Part shown: positions 1 to 61,127 of the stretch, piece by piece | Layout of the letters: the number at the start of each line of letters is the position of its first letter | Position numbering within the stretch: position 1 is the stretch's first letter | Source of the DNA: Sycon ciliatum | Lineage: Eukaryota > Porifera > Calcarea > Leucosolenida > Sycettidae | NCBI RefSeq assembly: GCF_964019385.1 | Contig: NC_088646.1 | Coordinates: 15,435,623 to 15,499,622, forward strand | DNA length: 64,000 nt | Direction of reading: 5' to 3' | Notes under the pieces: model-generated | Seen by the model: the letters and a program-made list of their open reading frames with translations, nothing else | Told to the model about the DNA's origin: nothing | The model's database searches: none | Translations under genes and position numbers: made by a program

Positions 1-8
1 CTGATTAG

Positions 9-49569
<49,561 letters not shown>

Positions 49570-50787
49570 AATTGCTCTCGCCCCGCCCCCCCCCCCCCCC
49601 GCGCCATCATAGCTGTAGCTTCAGTTCATCCAGCACTTGTGTAAACAGAGTCGTTTCCGTGTTGACAGTTTTTTCTCTAAGTTAGTACACTGTACTGTCT
49701 AATTATGTAGTACGGTGCTACAAGCCGGCAGTGAGATGAATACTGTACTGCCTGCACTGCCCGCATTGTCTAAGTATTCTATTCCTGTTTCTTCTTGGTG
49801 TTCCATGCAGAGAGCAATGCAATGACGGTCATCAAACTTCAATGAACCGCTCTACGCACCTAAGATACAGGAATAGAAGCTTAGAAACATGGTGTTAGCA
49901 GTAGCAATAGTGGATTGCGTGACATTGTATAATATAACGTAACATGGCGTGTCCCCGCTTCACAGCCTCCACTACTTCCCAGGAGCGGTTTCCTAACATT
50001 ACCTTTACTTTTCAATGCCTTATGACCGTCGGAAACATCCAGTGGCATGGTGACAGTACCAGCTTATCAGCCACACTGCTGTCCGTTACTCTGCTGATCT
50101 GCTGATCACACTGCCCATCACCCTCTGCTGAACATAATGTTACCCTATACCGGTTATGCTCTCTTGCCGTTACCACTACATGTACAGTGTATGCTACTTA
50201 TAATTGTGACCATTGTCTTTCTCAACTATACTAGCCCTTTGGTTTCATCGGCAGAAGTACATTTATCGCAACTTATCTTTAAAAAATGAAATGAAATCAA
50301 TTGACTCAAGATGCTGTGTCTGTGTAGCTTTTAAAATGCTCGCTCCTCAGGGAGGGGCACACACACACACGGGCCGATTGGGAAACTCTCACGATGTATC
50401 TGATTGGGAAACGCTCACGGTAGACATAGGTGAGCCCAGTTCAGAGCGAGAGTGTACGTGTGAAGTAGTAAATACCGCTTACATGAACACTTGTTTGTGG
50501 CTGACAAGCATCCGGCTGCATTTCAGCACTAATACAAACATGCATCGGCCACTTTGTGTCTGATAGGGCTTCGTATGCACCACTGAAGCATGATTATCAG
50601 CATGATAGCCATGAGTTGACTGGACCACGGCCTGCTACTTACCAGGGATTGGCCTGGTGGTAACAGCACAAGTAGTTCATTGCACTCAGAGTATGCACAT
50701 GAACACCACGTGCATTGCACTCAGAGTATGCACATGGACACCACGTGCATTGCACTCAGGGAATTAGTTGACAAACTACAGTCATGA

Positions 50788-51116
50788 TTATGCTTTGTGC
50801 TGCCCCGCCCGCCCCCCCCCCCCCCCCCCCGGCCCATGCTACGGACCAAAAGTTTAAGTAAAAAGTACTTTGGGTACAAACTAATTTTTTTCTCTTCTCG
50901 GGGGGGGGGGGGGGTATTCGTCTTATCACGGTTTCATTTCCTTTTCTTTGTTTCTGCCTTTCTGGCAGATTATGCTTTGTGTTGCCCATGCTACGGACCA
51001 AAAGTTTGGGTAAAAAGTACTTTGGGTACAAACTACTTTTTTCCCCTTCTCCAGGGAGGGTGGTGTTCGTCTTATCGGAGTTTCATTTTCTTTTCTTTAT
51101 TTCTGCCTTTCTGGAG
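50788..51116. repeat. Tandem duplication, two units of about 160-180 bp
   Basis: Both units run from tatgctttgtg through gctacggaccaaaagttt to tttctgcctttctgg. The first carries longer poly-C and poly-G runs. Confidence 0.85.
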
Positions 51117-51453
51117 TAAATCTAGTAGACTACCGATCAAATTGGCTGTGAAGAAGCCCACGGGTGTGATTCGAGCTGTGACCAATCGCAACACCTCATG
51201 GGCACGTACTGTAGTGCATCCCAACAGCAAGCATAACAGTGATCCTGAGAAAATGATTTTGAGTCGCTTGACATACATCGTCTACTGATACTGGATGCGT
51301 GTAGGAGCGTCAAAAACAGTGCTCCTGGCTACAACCATCATCGGTTGGCAGAGCCCCAGTCTTGTGAGTTGTTGTGACCATCTGCACCATATGGAGTCTG
51401 GCCCCGGTTCGGACCCTCTTTACCATACTGGTCTGTATAGCCAACCCTGCCTA

Positions 51454-51706
51454 CAGTCCATTTCAAAACTATAGACGCGTACCTAGGCAAAAACCGTTAT
51501 GCCAGCATCTATACCACATAAAATCTGTGATCACTTTGTGCATAATTTTTTCCAAATTGGGCGTCTGTTATCCAATCCTTTAGAAACTACATGAGAGTAA
51601 TTGTGGAGCGATCCTGAGCAATATTCCGAAAACTATTCTCAAAAAGTTCCAGCCAAATTTGAAATATTTCAAAAACCCTACGCGTCTATAGTTTTGAAAT
51701 GCACTG
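51454..51706. mobile_element. mariner-type MITE (TA target, about 28-bp termini)
   Basis: CAGTCCATTTCAAAACTATA at the left and TATAGTTTTGAAATGCACTG at the right; one mismatch over 28 bp. TA on both sides. 253 bp, no ORF. Confidence 0.88.
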
Positions 51707-52117
51707 TAGACACAAAATTGCAGATCACAAGTTGAAGTACATGTGCCTGTTCCTTTTCCCGACGGGGTACATCGTTGTCGGGGTTTCACTGCACCTGGTA
51801 ACAAGTTATTCAACACACACACTCACGTCTTGACTGATGATCTCATCTGGCTTCGTGTACATGTAGCTAAAACGAGCACGCGGCATAGAGATATTGCGGA
51901 GATGAAGAAGCGGCTGAGATGAATGAATTCGAAGTAACTGCTGATAGTAATTGAGAAGGTGCCTGCACCATGGGAACAAAAGAAGAAACATGACAGTGCA
52001 ACATAAAATTACATGTAGTGAGAAAATTTCAATAAAAAAGTAATACTTCTCAAAGTAGCCACTTGACTACGAAACTATATCTGCATGTTGGGATAACAGT
52101 CACTGGCACTACAGCTA

Positions 52118-53281
52118 TCATAAGCTGAGCAGCACAATAGCTAGAAAGAGAAGAGGCAGCACAGCAGCATACAGATAGTGCCCCATGGCACCATCCTTGC
52201 TGGAAATGTCCTCACGCTCTGAACGCGATTGATCAGAAGGGTTAGTGGAATACAGCAATGCACCATGGGAAGTATGCTCCTGCATAGGAGATGTGATATT
52301 GTCAGGATGAGTAGCAGCAGTAGCAGTACCAGCATCACTACCACTGGCATACATGACATCACCGCCACTGCCAGGAAGAGCTGGTGTTACGTCAATTTTC
52401 CGCACACTGCCAAAGAAATCAGTAATGCGGACCTTATTCAGTGGCACGGGGAAGAGATCCCTGCGCACAGATGGTGTGGAAATCACTTGACTGGGTTTCA
52501 AAGAACTGAAGAGATCCTCGACAGTCTTCTTGCTATTGGGACGGACATGCTCCAAATATTCTAGAATATAAAATGTCCAGCGGTCAATGACTGAAACACC
52601 AACAGCAGGGTCTGAATGATGTGACAGTGAATCTTCTGATACACGACTGCTTGCAGCAGCAATGATATTCGGTGAATAGAAAGAGCGATACAGCGACTCC
52701 GCTTGGCATGTGTCAATGAGAAACATCAAACTGGAATAACGGCGCTTCTTCCACATCTGCTCAAACGCTGCACCGAGTTCTTCACTGGTGATCTCCTCTG
52801 CATCCTGAAACTTGAGAAATCCTTCTCCACCATGTCCAGTCATGTACACGAGCACATTGCTGCGGTCATCCGTCAAAAGTCGTTTCGATCGTGGAACAGA
52901 GCTGGGCAGACGGCCGGTTAGGACACGGATGAAATTTTCCACTGTCACCTCATACCCACGGTAATCCACCTCTATATCAGTGCCATAGACATTTAGTTGA
53001 TGAGCACGGTTGTTGAATACAGTTCCCTGCTCCTTGTTGCGGGGGTTACATGCCATGTCATCAGCCAACATCAAAATAATTTGACTGTCAGGAATTCCAA
53101 GACGCTTCACACTGCGATACACAGATAGGGTATTGGCTACATGACGATAATTAAACCAATACCTTGATGTACACACCAGCACAGCCCAGTTGTTTGTGTG
53201 TCGTAGATCTGAGCTAAAGACAAAGTTCTGTGTCAGCAGCAAAGTTACAATCCACAAGCAAAAGTGAGTCAACATCGTCAT
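52118..53281 (-). CDS. PIGK: GPI-anchor transamidase catalytic subunit (GPI8 / PIG-K)
   Basis: The 387-aa protein is close to the usual length (human about 395). It cleaves the C-terminal signal of precursor proteins and transfers them to GPI in the ER membrane, as part of the five-subunit transamidase. Seen: a hydrophobic signal peptide (about 1-24), the C13 peptidase start NNWAVLVCTSRYWFNYRH (30-47), catalytic His150 in MTGHGGEGF, catalytic Cys192 in LIDTCQAES, WTFYILEYL (235-243), and a C-terminal membrane helix (about 367-387). The first Met is chosen because it gives the signal peptide directly. No intron interrupts it. It diverges from the thioredoxin-like gene, with 395 bp between start codons. 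The Ser/Thr-rich stretch before the helix (300-362) is variable in the family. Confidence 0.96.
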   Translation of the reverse strand: MTMLTHFCLWIVTLLLTQNFVFSSDLRHTNNWAVLVCTSRYWFNYRHVANTLSVYRSVKRLGIPDSQIILMLADDMACNPRNKEQGTVFNNRAHQLNVYGTDIEVDYRGYEVTVENFIRVLTGRLPSSVPRSKRLLTDDRSNVLVYMTGHGGEGFLKFQDAEEITSEELGAAFEQMWKKRRYSSLMFLIDTCQAESLYRSFYSPNIIAAASSRVSEDSLSHHSDPAVGVSVIDRWTFYILEYLEHVRPNSKKTVEDLFSSLKPSQVISTPSVRRDLFPVPLNKVRITDFFGSVRKIDVTPALPGSGGDVMYASGSDAGTATAATHPDNITSPMQEHTSHGALLYSTNPSDQSRSEREDISSKDGAMGHYLYAAVLPLLFLAIVLLSL

Positions 53282-53676
53282 CTTGTAAAAAGACTTGCCT
53301 TACAAAGGCTGCATCATTTGTGTATCACGTTCCCTTCTCTCAATACTGCGATTGCAGGGCGGGGTATAATACTGGAAATAACAATTATTAGAGTTAGATA
53401 GACCTAGTGCAAATTGCAAGACATGCTGTATCCAGTTCGACAGATTTGCTCAGTTCAGTTGTACAATTTTTCGAAAGATTGGATCCGATCGAAAAAAAAT
53501 GCGATTTGAAAATTTCTGGTTGAATGACTTTTGTAGTTTTGTTTGACTGTTCATTTGTTTATTTGCATTGTATGAAGGCATGTCATGGTGTTTTAGTTTC
53601 AATTACTAGTACATGTAGTAGTTTTCGTCGCGTATTCATTGCTGAACTGCTCCCGTGCGGAGTCTGGCTGCAAGAA
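53282..53676. promoter_or_regulatory. Shared divergent promoter region
   Basis: The only DNA between the PIGK ATG (minus) and the thioredoxin-like ATG (plus). Contains a GC-rich gcagggcggggt near 53354 but no clear TATA at a fitting distance. Promoter role inferred from layout only. Confidence 0.5.
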
Positions 53677-53815
53677 ATGAGCACCACGATCCTACCTATC
53701 CTATTGTTGGTGTCGTGCTTTCTAAATGGACATGGGTACGACGACGTGAAATTCCTGACGCCTGACGAACTGACACAGTATGTCGTCGACCATCGCCTAG
53801 TGGCTGTATTTGTTT
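53677..53815 (+). CDS. ER thioredoxin/PDI-like protein, exon 1 (gene continues past window end)
   Basis: ATG 53677 was chosen over the in-frame 53524 because it begins a clear signal peptide (ILPILLLVSCFLNGHG, cut near residue 20). The exon then encodes FLTPDELTQYV and the first thioredoxin strand LVAVFV; donor gtaagt, phase 1. Across exons 1-7 (262 codons, open) the protein has two thioredoxin-fold domains. The first has a CDKQC motif (Cys51, Cys55) and cis-Pro-like PLPSLLFY (near 99). The second has CPLC (Cys168, Cys171) after WMVLFMS, then GPELYFFRKGQ. The layout is that of ER protein-disulphide-isomerase relatives acting on disulphides in the secretory path. I cannot name the subfamily. 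Expression may be coupled to PIGK through the shared upstream region. Confidence 0.8.
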
Positions 53816-54530
53816 GTAAGTACAGTACTGTACAATGTAAATTAATGCACCCCTTTCCTCAAATTTCAAGGGCTGTCTTGGAATTAAAGAGACTGTCAAA
53901 TATGAAGACATTTTTTCTGCTCTCAGTAGAAATACCTGCACAGACAGTCAGTACTACAGTCGTACAATGTACATGTATGTAAGTTACGTATTCAGTTTCT
54001 ACAAAAAATTGTAGAACCCATATTGTATGCATTTACAACACTTGGACAACGGCCTCCAGTCTCTCCACCTGTGTTAGGTATGTGTTGCGTGCCACATATG
54101 TATTTTCAGCAACATGATAATAAAGCCATAGAGCTAGTGACCTATAGAGCTGTACATATTTTATTTTAGGCGTATAGAGGCAGTGTCAAATGTAAGCGGC
54201 CACACTGATACAGTCATGCTCTAGCAAACGATGGTACAGTCGACAGCGCACATACCGACTACTCAGCACAAGGCTTTGATGGAATGTCAGTGAGCCAGAG
54301 ATGCTTGAGGAAGCGAGAGCACTCCAATGTGTAGCAACCTGCTGTGGTTAATGCTAGGGCCTAGGGCTGTAAACAATCCACGGTTGATGTTGACAATTCG
54401 CTTGCCGTTCTACTACATGCACTTGTCCATAGTCCTCCCTGTGTGATGAGTAAGTAGCAGAATATTTTCTTGCCCGATAATCCTGAAACCCGGAGTTGCA
54501 GTAAAGTTTGTTCCACATTGCTTGTAAGTA

Positions 54531-55514
54531 CTGTAAAACCGGAAAATTTCGGTAATTTCGGTACGGGTAATCAGGCGCGTACGCAGGGTCACCTCTAGGG
54601 GGGTTTCCAACCGAATCACAAACAATGACTCGTTTTAACCCTTTCTAAAGAGCCCTAGGAAATTTTCAAAATTATACATTTTTTCGTGTTCTTTGGATCA
54701 TAACTTCTGTTCTACTCACTCAATCTTCATTATCTTAGGCTTCCTGGAAGTGGAAAGGTACCAGGGAGAGAATGAGGTCGAACATGATAGCCAGGACACA
54801 GTACAGCCATGTACATATCCAGCGCTACTAGTATGCTATAGCGGTAGAGTGCAGCGACGGTGCGAAAAAATGCCCCAAACTGGGCCAAAGGCCCAAACGC
54901 ATCCTGCTCCAGCGATTTCTTTTTTCTTGATCGCGATATCGCAGAGTTTCGATTTGTTTGCTGTGTACTCTTGTACATATCACAAGTGAAGCCCCTGCAA
55001 ATTTGAGCAAATCAGCGTGACGAAAGTCTCAAATTCTCGATACTAGAGTCGCACTGCGCGCTTTTGAAATTGCGAGATCGCGGCTCACCTTACGAACGAT
55101 TTATCTCAAGAGACATTGCTCGCAGCGCGTTGCAAATTGTTTCAACCGACCGCTGAGAGATTTCTATTCGACCTGGATATTTGGATCGTTGGATTTGAGC
55201 CAGATTTGACTGAGTTACGATCTGTTGAAGTTTTGCATTCTTGCCAGATCGATCGTGCGCCCTACCAAAATATGCCCAAAAACGTTGCTCGTTTGGAACA
55301 TTTGGGGGGTTTCCGGGCAACGGGAACCCCCCCCCCCCCCCCCCTGCGTACGCGCCTGGGTAATTTTACCTAAAATAAAACGCACCGAAAATATACGTAC
55401 ATGCTTGCCTACTGCAGTACGGAAAACTGGTTTACCGAAATGTTCGTGCTACTGAACCATTGATTTTGGGAAATATCGATAATATCACACCACCGAAAAT
55501 TCCCGGTTTTACAG
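54531..55514. mobile_element. MITE with CTGTAAAACCGG termini, interrupted by another element
   Basis: Left CTGTAAAACCGGAAAATTTC, right GAAAATTCCCGGTTTTACAG. Without the nested 787 bp it is about 200 bp. Confidence 0.75.
54572..55358. mobile_element. Nested hAT-like non-autonomous element, 787 bp
   Basis: Termini CAGGCGCGTACGCAGG and CCTGCGTACGCGCCTG, perfect over 16 bp, with GGTAAT on both sides. CAG-start termini of this style are common in hAT MITEs, but the duplication is shorter than 8 bp. No transposase. Confidence 0.75.
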
Positions 55515-56477
55515 TTGCAGCATTCGGATGAAATATCCGCTCATCAAAGAGCACACCCCACGCACTCGTCCGAACTCCTCTTTGCCCGGACATTGGAGCG
55601 AGCATCATGGGTAGTGTTGATAGAGTCAGCCACAAAGACTTCAGAGCTCATCTACCCCGTTGGAGCATACATCCATCTACATCTCTACAACAATGTTGCT
55701 CACTCGATAGTAATATTTTTATGACGGATAATGGGATAATCGATCAGTGGACGAACCACAGCTTACATTGCAGTGGCCGTCTTTCCACATGCACGGCTTG
55801 ACAGATTGTCGAGTAGAGGCCAGCCATACCAAAGACTGAAAGAGCGGGTGCATCTTGGAAATCACCAGCCTATGTGTACTGGGGTCACCCATGGTCCCGC
55901 ATCAGCCCACTATTCCTATGCAGAACATGTTGCTGCTCAAAGGTGAAATGAGTATGGGTTGAGTTCACAACATGCAGTGTACATGGTTTCTACCCTGCAG
56001 TCAGGCCATGCTCATATGCTCCACCTCAGAAACCTGACCGTCAAGGGATCCAGGTGGTGGCACGTTCTTGCGTTACTTTACTGTGCATGTACTACGGGTG
56101 TTCCTCCAGGGCATTGCTCTTAGCAAGTGACTGCATCAGGGCTAAATGTTTCCAGGTTGGCCAAAGCAACTTCTGGGGCACCCTGAAATTTTGAAAAGGA
56201 GTCTACACGACGTGTACATGTATCACGATTCACTAACTTTTGAAACTGTGTTGCTTTGCGATATGGCCCATTGGGAAAAATTTACCCACCTGCAGCCTCT
56301 CCGATCAACCTAAAATGTGTGCTTTTGTCAATACAGGCACATGTTGGTGACAGTTCCCTATTAACCCTCAGCATCAGCAATCTTTGCATGCATTTCAAAA
56401 TATGTTCATGCTGAACCAGAGCAATTCTCATCATGACTTTGGTTGCTTTTCTCTCTTCTATTCTTATTGGATTTCAG

Positions 56478-56678
56478 ACTCTGGCAGCTGTGACAAGCAA
56501 TGTGCAGAACACCGTCAGTTGGCATCTGAGGCATGGCTGCAAAGCACCGACTACATTGATGATCTAGTCTTTGTGCAAAGTGACGTGAGCGTGCCAAGGA
56601 CAGGACCTTGGTTTGATGACAAGCAGCCGCTGCCATCACTGCTCTTCTACCGTGATGCACTGCCAATAGTCTATGCTG
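56478..56678 (+). CDS. Thioredoxin-like gene, exon 2
   Basis: Acceptor ggatttcag, donor gtaggt, phase 1-1. Encodes the CDKQC redox-like motif, the helix AEHRQLASEAWL, LVFVQSDV and the cis-Pro strand PLPSLLFY. The split first codon joins exon 1 in frame as Tyr. Confidence 0.82.
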
Positions 56679-58106
56679 GTAGGTGATGCCTGTGTGTCAG
56701 TGCATGACCTCTGCCCGTAGTCTGTGCTGCTAGAAGTTAGTGTACAGTCATATACATGACATGTATTGTATGTGACGTGGCATAGCCTCCGCCTGTACGT
56801 CTTGTTCATTTTACTTTTTTTTATGAAATGGAAATGACTTGTCACACCGTATAATTATGTGTATATGTGTATGTGTATTAGCTCCCATTGGTACACTGCG
56901 TAGGTGTAGCACTCTTGTATTCTATGTTGGCCTTTGATAGCAGGATTTCACATTCCACCTTTGTAGCTTTCTGGCTCCTAATCCAGTCAGTGGTACATGT
57001 AGTGATACCATGTAGCATTGGGGGTGATGTACTGTGAAAAGCACTTGTAATAGTGACTTTACTCCCTCGCACCCAGACGCTGATTTTTTGGAAACAAGTT
57101 TCTATACTTCCGATGGGAGAATCCGACATGGCAGTGCATTTCGGCGTGGTCAGGTCAAATTGTAGAATATCGCATTGAGTGAATTGCTTTATCTGAGAGA
57201 GATGTTGGTGCCCTTGAGACCCGAAGTCCCGTTTCCATACGACAAAATTTAGGAGCTCTGCGCTCAGCCCTTTTTCAGGGTATGAATTTTGGGTTGTTCT
57301 GGTCGGGTCGCAGCGTCGCGGACTATTCCATCGTCTTCAGCGTCGAAACACTACTGGCCATGTGAAATTACAAGGTGGTGAGACGCTTTCGTCTTCCTCT
57401 ACGAGCGAATTTGTTCTGCGCCAGCATACCAAAGTATGCAATTTCGTACGCGCAGTTCGAGTGACGAGGCGTGTGCACTGTACACTGTACTGCATGCACT
57501 GACTGTGCGGTCGTTCTCGATTCTCCCATCACTCCCATTCATTTCTGTTTCCAGCAAAAGTCCAACTTGGCGCACTTCAAATCACTATAACTCAAGAATG
57601 GCTGGGCCGATTTGAATAATACTTGCAGATTTCCTATGTACTACGCCTGGGAGAATCGAATGAGACCAAAATCGAAGCGATCGGAGCAAGTTTTGGAAAT
57701 TGGGTGTAGTCACTACTTGTAAGTAGAAAGCAGAATGTTACAAGAACCTGATGAACGACTGTCGTCTTGTGTACACGTAAACTGTGGAGAATGTTCTTTT
57801 ATTGACGTATGTGTACTTTGAAATCCATAGTGCAGTGGAACCTCTTGATCGCGGGTACTTTGCTGGACTAGACATAAATCTGTCCTCAGTGTCCTGTTGG
57901 CAGAATGTATTACAAATTGATTGGGGATAGTTTGGACTGCATAAGTGTCTCCTGCATGTGAATGTGTCCGCTGTGCTATGTAACATAATAGCAAGTCCTA
58001 CTGGGAAGAATACACATGCATACCAGCATGTGTTGTTCTGCTAGGCAGCTCTAACTTACTATGACTCACTGAGCCTGCTGTTTGTGTACTCTCTTACACT
58101 GTCTAG
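56679..58106 (+). other. Intron 2 of the thioredoxin-like gene
   Basis: 1.43 kb; no gene, element or array recognised. Confidence 0.6.
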
Positions 58107-58245
58107 GTGAATGGGGTGTTGACACCATCAGCATGTGGCTCTCTGACAGTCTAGAGTCTGCTGTACAGGAGCTGACCGATGAGACATTTGAGCATGACAC
58201 ACAGGCAGCTACTGGTGCTACCACTGGTGACTGGATGGTCCTCTT
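58107..58245 (+). CDS. Thioredoxin-like gene, exon 3
   Basis: Acceptor cactgtctag, donor gtaagt, phase 1 in and 2 out. Ends domain 1 (W-G-V-D-T-I-S-M-W-L) and starts domain 2 (QELTDETFEHD, then GDWMVL). L-T-x-x-x-F is the usual lead-in to a PDI thioredoxin domain. Confidence 0.82.
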
Positions 58246-58523
58246 GTAAGTCTATCTATAGACTCTAGACGTATGCATGCTCACTGTGAACGCTTTTATT
58301 TTAGGTTTTGTCAACTTGTCTGTCATGTCGCTTGTGCCAGACCACCACCCTGCCTCAACACACAAAGTGGGAACGCGAACGTGCAAACTTCATGTTTCTC
58401 ATGTTTAATTTTCAGTCCCAGTCACTTTTTTCTGTGACGACCAATAATTCTGATGCTCAGCTGAAATATAGCTTGTTGGGGGTGGAATTAAATATTAGGT
58501 GGCAGGGTACCGGTTTGTATGTA

Positions 58524-58700
58524 CAGTAAAACCTGGTGTAAGCGACCTCTCGTTTTAGCGACCACCTGCTCTTAACAAGCGTTTTTCCATGCAAGGACAG
58601 TTCTACACAGACACTGTGGGACCTGGTTCTAAAGACCACCTGGCTTTAACGACCGCTTTTCCTTGCACCGTGGGGTGGTCGCTCAAACCAGGTTTTACTG
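58524..58700. mobile_element. mariner-type MITE, 177 bp
   Basis: CAGTAAAACCTGGTGTAAGC at the left, CAAACCAGGTTTTACTG at the right, TA target on both sides. Internal GCGACC/GGTCGC repeats. Confidence 0.88.
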
Positions 58701-58920
58701 TAGTACCAAAAGTACTAAAGAAAAAAGTGCGAGTACAGTAGATCCTGTGCGACTTCCACTGTACATGCATGTACAGTAGAGATAGACAAACATGTACTCT
58801 CTACTGTACCTGTTTTGATGGCATTGTGTGGGCATGGTGCTGGTGCTGGAATTGGTGTAGAGATTTACGTGTGTGCATATGAATGTGTAACCCTGGGAGA
58901 CAGTAAGACCATATACACAT

Positions 58921-59275
58921 CAAGAGTACATAACCAAGAGTGTGCAACTCGACGATCCCCCAGCCCACGGCGGAATTTTTTTATGACATCAGTCTTTGGC
59001 GGCTGTTTGGCTCGCTGATGCCATCATGCATAGTTAGAGATCAAAGTACAAAGAATTTGTACATCACAGCTACGGTAGTCGAAGCAGAACAACGGACGAT
59101 AGATCGATGTGTCCTGAACCTGATGAACTCTCACCGTATCTACAAAACATGCGCGAGAAAGCATACGCCCTTGATCATACTTCAGCCAAAGAATGACGCA
59201 ATAGACGAATTCCGCCGTGGGTGAACCCATCGCAGCTCGAGATAGGAGCTGCACACTCTTGGTTATGTACTCTTG
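58921..59275. mobile_element. 355-bp inverted-repeat element, 26-bp perfect termini
   Basis: CAAGAGTACATAACCAAGAG starts the left end, and its exact mirror closes the right end. A 7-bp TACACAT direct repeat flanks it. A second inner inverted pair is CCCACGGCGGAATT / AATTCCGCCGTGGG. It contains a 94-codon frame of no known family. Confidence 0.82.
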
Positions 59276-59345
59276 TACACATGTATCATAATTATCGTAT
59301 CAGAATCCAGTAGTATTTATTCATGTTCTTGTTGTTCTTGTGCAG

Positions 59346-59417
59346 TATGTCAAATGACTATGTATCCTGCCCATTGTGCTCAGCCAGACACACTTCACTA
59401 CATACTGCTGCATCACG
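59346..59417 (+). CDS. Thioredoxin-like gene, exon 4 (CPLC active site)
   Basis: Acceptor cttgtgcag, donor gtaaga, phase 2-2. Encodes MSNDYVSCPLCSARH, the CxxC of domain 2, followed by the helix to Arg. Confidence 0.82.
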
Positions 59418-60447
59418 GTAAGAGCGTGTGAATGATTTCCCTCTCTCTCTCTCTCTACTCTATTCTATCATACTGCATTTCTTATTTATCTATTTATTTA
59501 TTTCACGATTTCCGGGTCTCCCCCCCCCCCCCCCCTTCTATCTATCTACTTTGAAGTACCCATCTAGTATCTACAGATAGAGAGAGGAAGTCGTGTTGTG
59601 ACTCTAGTTTCATGTTGAATCATGCAGCCTGGACATAGGGGGGGGGGGGGGGGCAATAGCGCAAACTTTAGGTGCATGCGATATGTCTGTGTATGTGTGA
59701 CTGGGAGCCATGCAGCAGCAGTTCTGGCACAAAGGTGATACGTGTGTAAATGCGTAAGAAGAAAATCAATGCTGGCTGGCGGGCTTACATCTATGTGCTA
59801 ACTAGCACACAGCCAACAAACAGGAGACTGGTAGCGTGACTACAAAGCTCTATTTCCGCGACCTTGCCGACAAAGTTACAAAGAAACGTATGTATCTACT
59901 TATCTATCTACGGGTGTCTATTTCTCGCCACTAGTACCACTTTCTTGCTCTCTCTCTTCTTCTCATTTCTCCCGCTGTCTCTCTTGCCTCCTGTTAGTGG
60001 ATTGCATCCTAACCTCAGTGCCTTGTGCTGTTAGCGTAGGCTTTCAACCTATGACATTTGTCACGTACAGTTGTTATGCCGTGTGCGTGTACTTTGAAAT
60101 AAAAGTACAGTACTTGTACATTGTACTCGGTATTGGTTGTAACTTCTTCACCGGCTAGTGTGAATTACACACGTACCCCCTCCCCCACCCCTCCCACACT
60201 GAGGTCTTTACATGCTGGAGTGGTGCTGGAGTGTAAACTGGTTGCATATGTCACATGTGCTACACTCTAGTAGTAGATATCTCACATACATGAAGCTGGG
60301 GTTGCTGTCATACATGTGATTGTCGCACAGCTTTACTTGCACTAAAAAATCTGCCGTAGCACTTTCACGCTGACTTAGTCTACTCTATAGCAGATTACTT
60401 TCGTGGAACTGCTCATTTCTAGCTTGTATCTCTCTATACCAGTACTA

Positions 60448-60500
<53 letters not shown>
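60448..60500. repeat. (CTG)n tract, about 17 units
   Basis: Pure CTG/CAG repeat inside intron 4. Confidence 0.95.
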
Positions 60501-60501
<1 letters not shown>

Positions 60502-60867
60502 ATGTTGGCACACCTGAACATGCACTGTGTGCAGTCACTGTGCAGGAGGCCACATTTTCTGAAGTGCGTTTGTGAATAAGCCCATTGCGCATTGCCAAAT
60601 ATGGAAGGTATGAGTAATGCATGTGAGTACACTGGGATCAGGAATGCACTGTTCAACACCCCCAGACGACCATGCCCAGGTGGCTGTCTGGGGTGTTTAT
60701 GGTACAATTACGTCATTGCGCAATGGGCTTATTGCTGTGCTGTGCTGGTGCGGTGCTGCTGTGCTGCTGGCCTGTTGTATTATGGTCTTGATAATGCGCA
60801 CAATTTCAAGAGCAACCTGGGAGAGGGAAAAAGACCCCAGTGCCATCGGTTTGCGTGGCGCGTGTTG

Positions 60868-61060
60868 TGAGCTGCCTTTGGAGTGAAAAGTTTGTCAGCG
60901 CCTTCTAGGTTCGGCCTGGTCCCATAGCTCAGATGGTTATGATTGCCGTGACATGCAAGGTCCCGGGTTCGAGTCCTGGTTGATGTGGTATTTTTTTCTC
61001 TTGTCAGGCAGTTCACTTCCCCAACTGATCCTTTGAATTTGAAGTACTCCCAATCCTTTC
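60868..61060 (+). mobile_element. tRNA-derived SINE copy 2
   Basis: Shares with 40850-41040 the leader (gagctgcctyTGGAGTGA...ccttctaggttcggcct), the tRNA-like head from about 60919 with an intact B box GGTTCGAGTCC, and the tail. The D/anticodon arm region is shortened. Confidence 0.7.
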
Positions 61061-61127
61061 AATGTTTCAAGAGCAATAGTAATTTTTTTAATTCTGTATA
61101 AATTTGTTGTGTTTGGTCATTGCACAG

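Larger units (their letters stand above)
49570..52117. other. Intergenic region
   Basis: Between the convergent ends of the modular gene and PIGK. Holds poly-C and poly-G runs, a 42-bp direct repeat (about 50673-50757), a tandem duplication and a mariner-like MITE. No gene recognised; the 163-codon frame at 50797-51288 runs through homopolymers and duplicated DNA. Confidence 0.6.
53816..56477 (+). other. Intron 1 of the thioredoxin-like gene
   Basis: 2.66 kb, donor gtaagt, acceptor ggatttcag. Contains the nested MITE pair at 54531-55514. The rest shows short ORFs only. Confidence 0.7.
59418..61127 (+). other. Intron 4 of the thioredoxin-like gene
   Basis: Holds poly-C and poly-G runs, a CTG tract (60450-60500) and SINE copy 2. 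No gene recognised. Confidence 0.6.

Noticed and set aside
50797..51288. 163-codon frame with Phe/Ser-rich N-part
   Set aside because: Runs through poly-C/poly-G and a tandem duplication; no homology recognised.
53524..53676. Upstream in-frame Met as start of the thioredoxin-like protein
   Set aside because: The first 51 codons would bury the signal peptide starting at 53677, so the later Met fits a secretory protein better.
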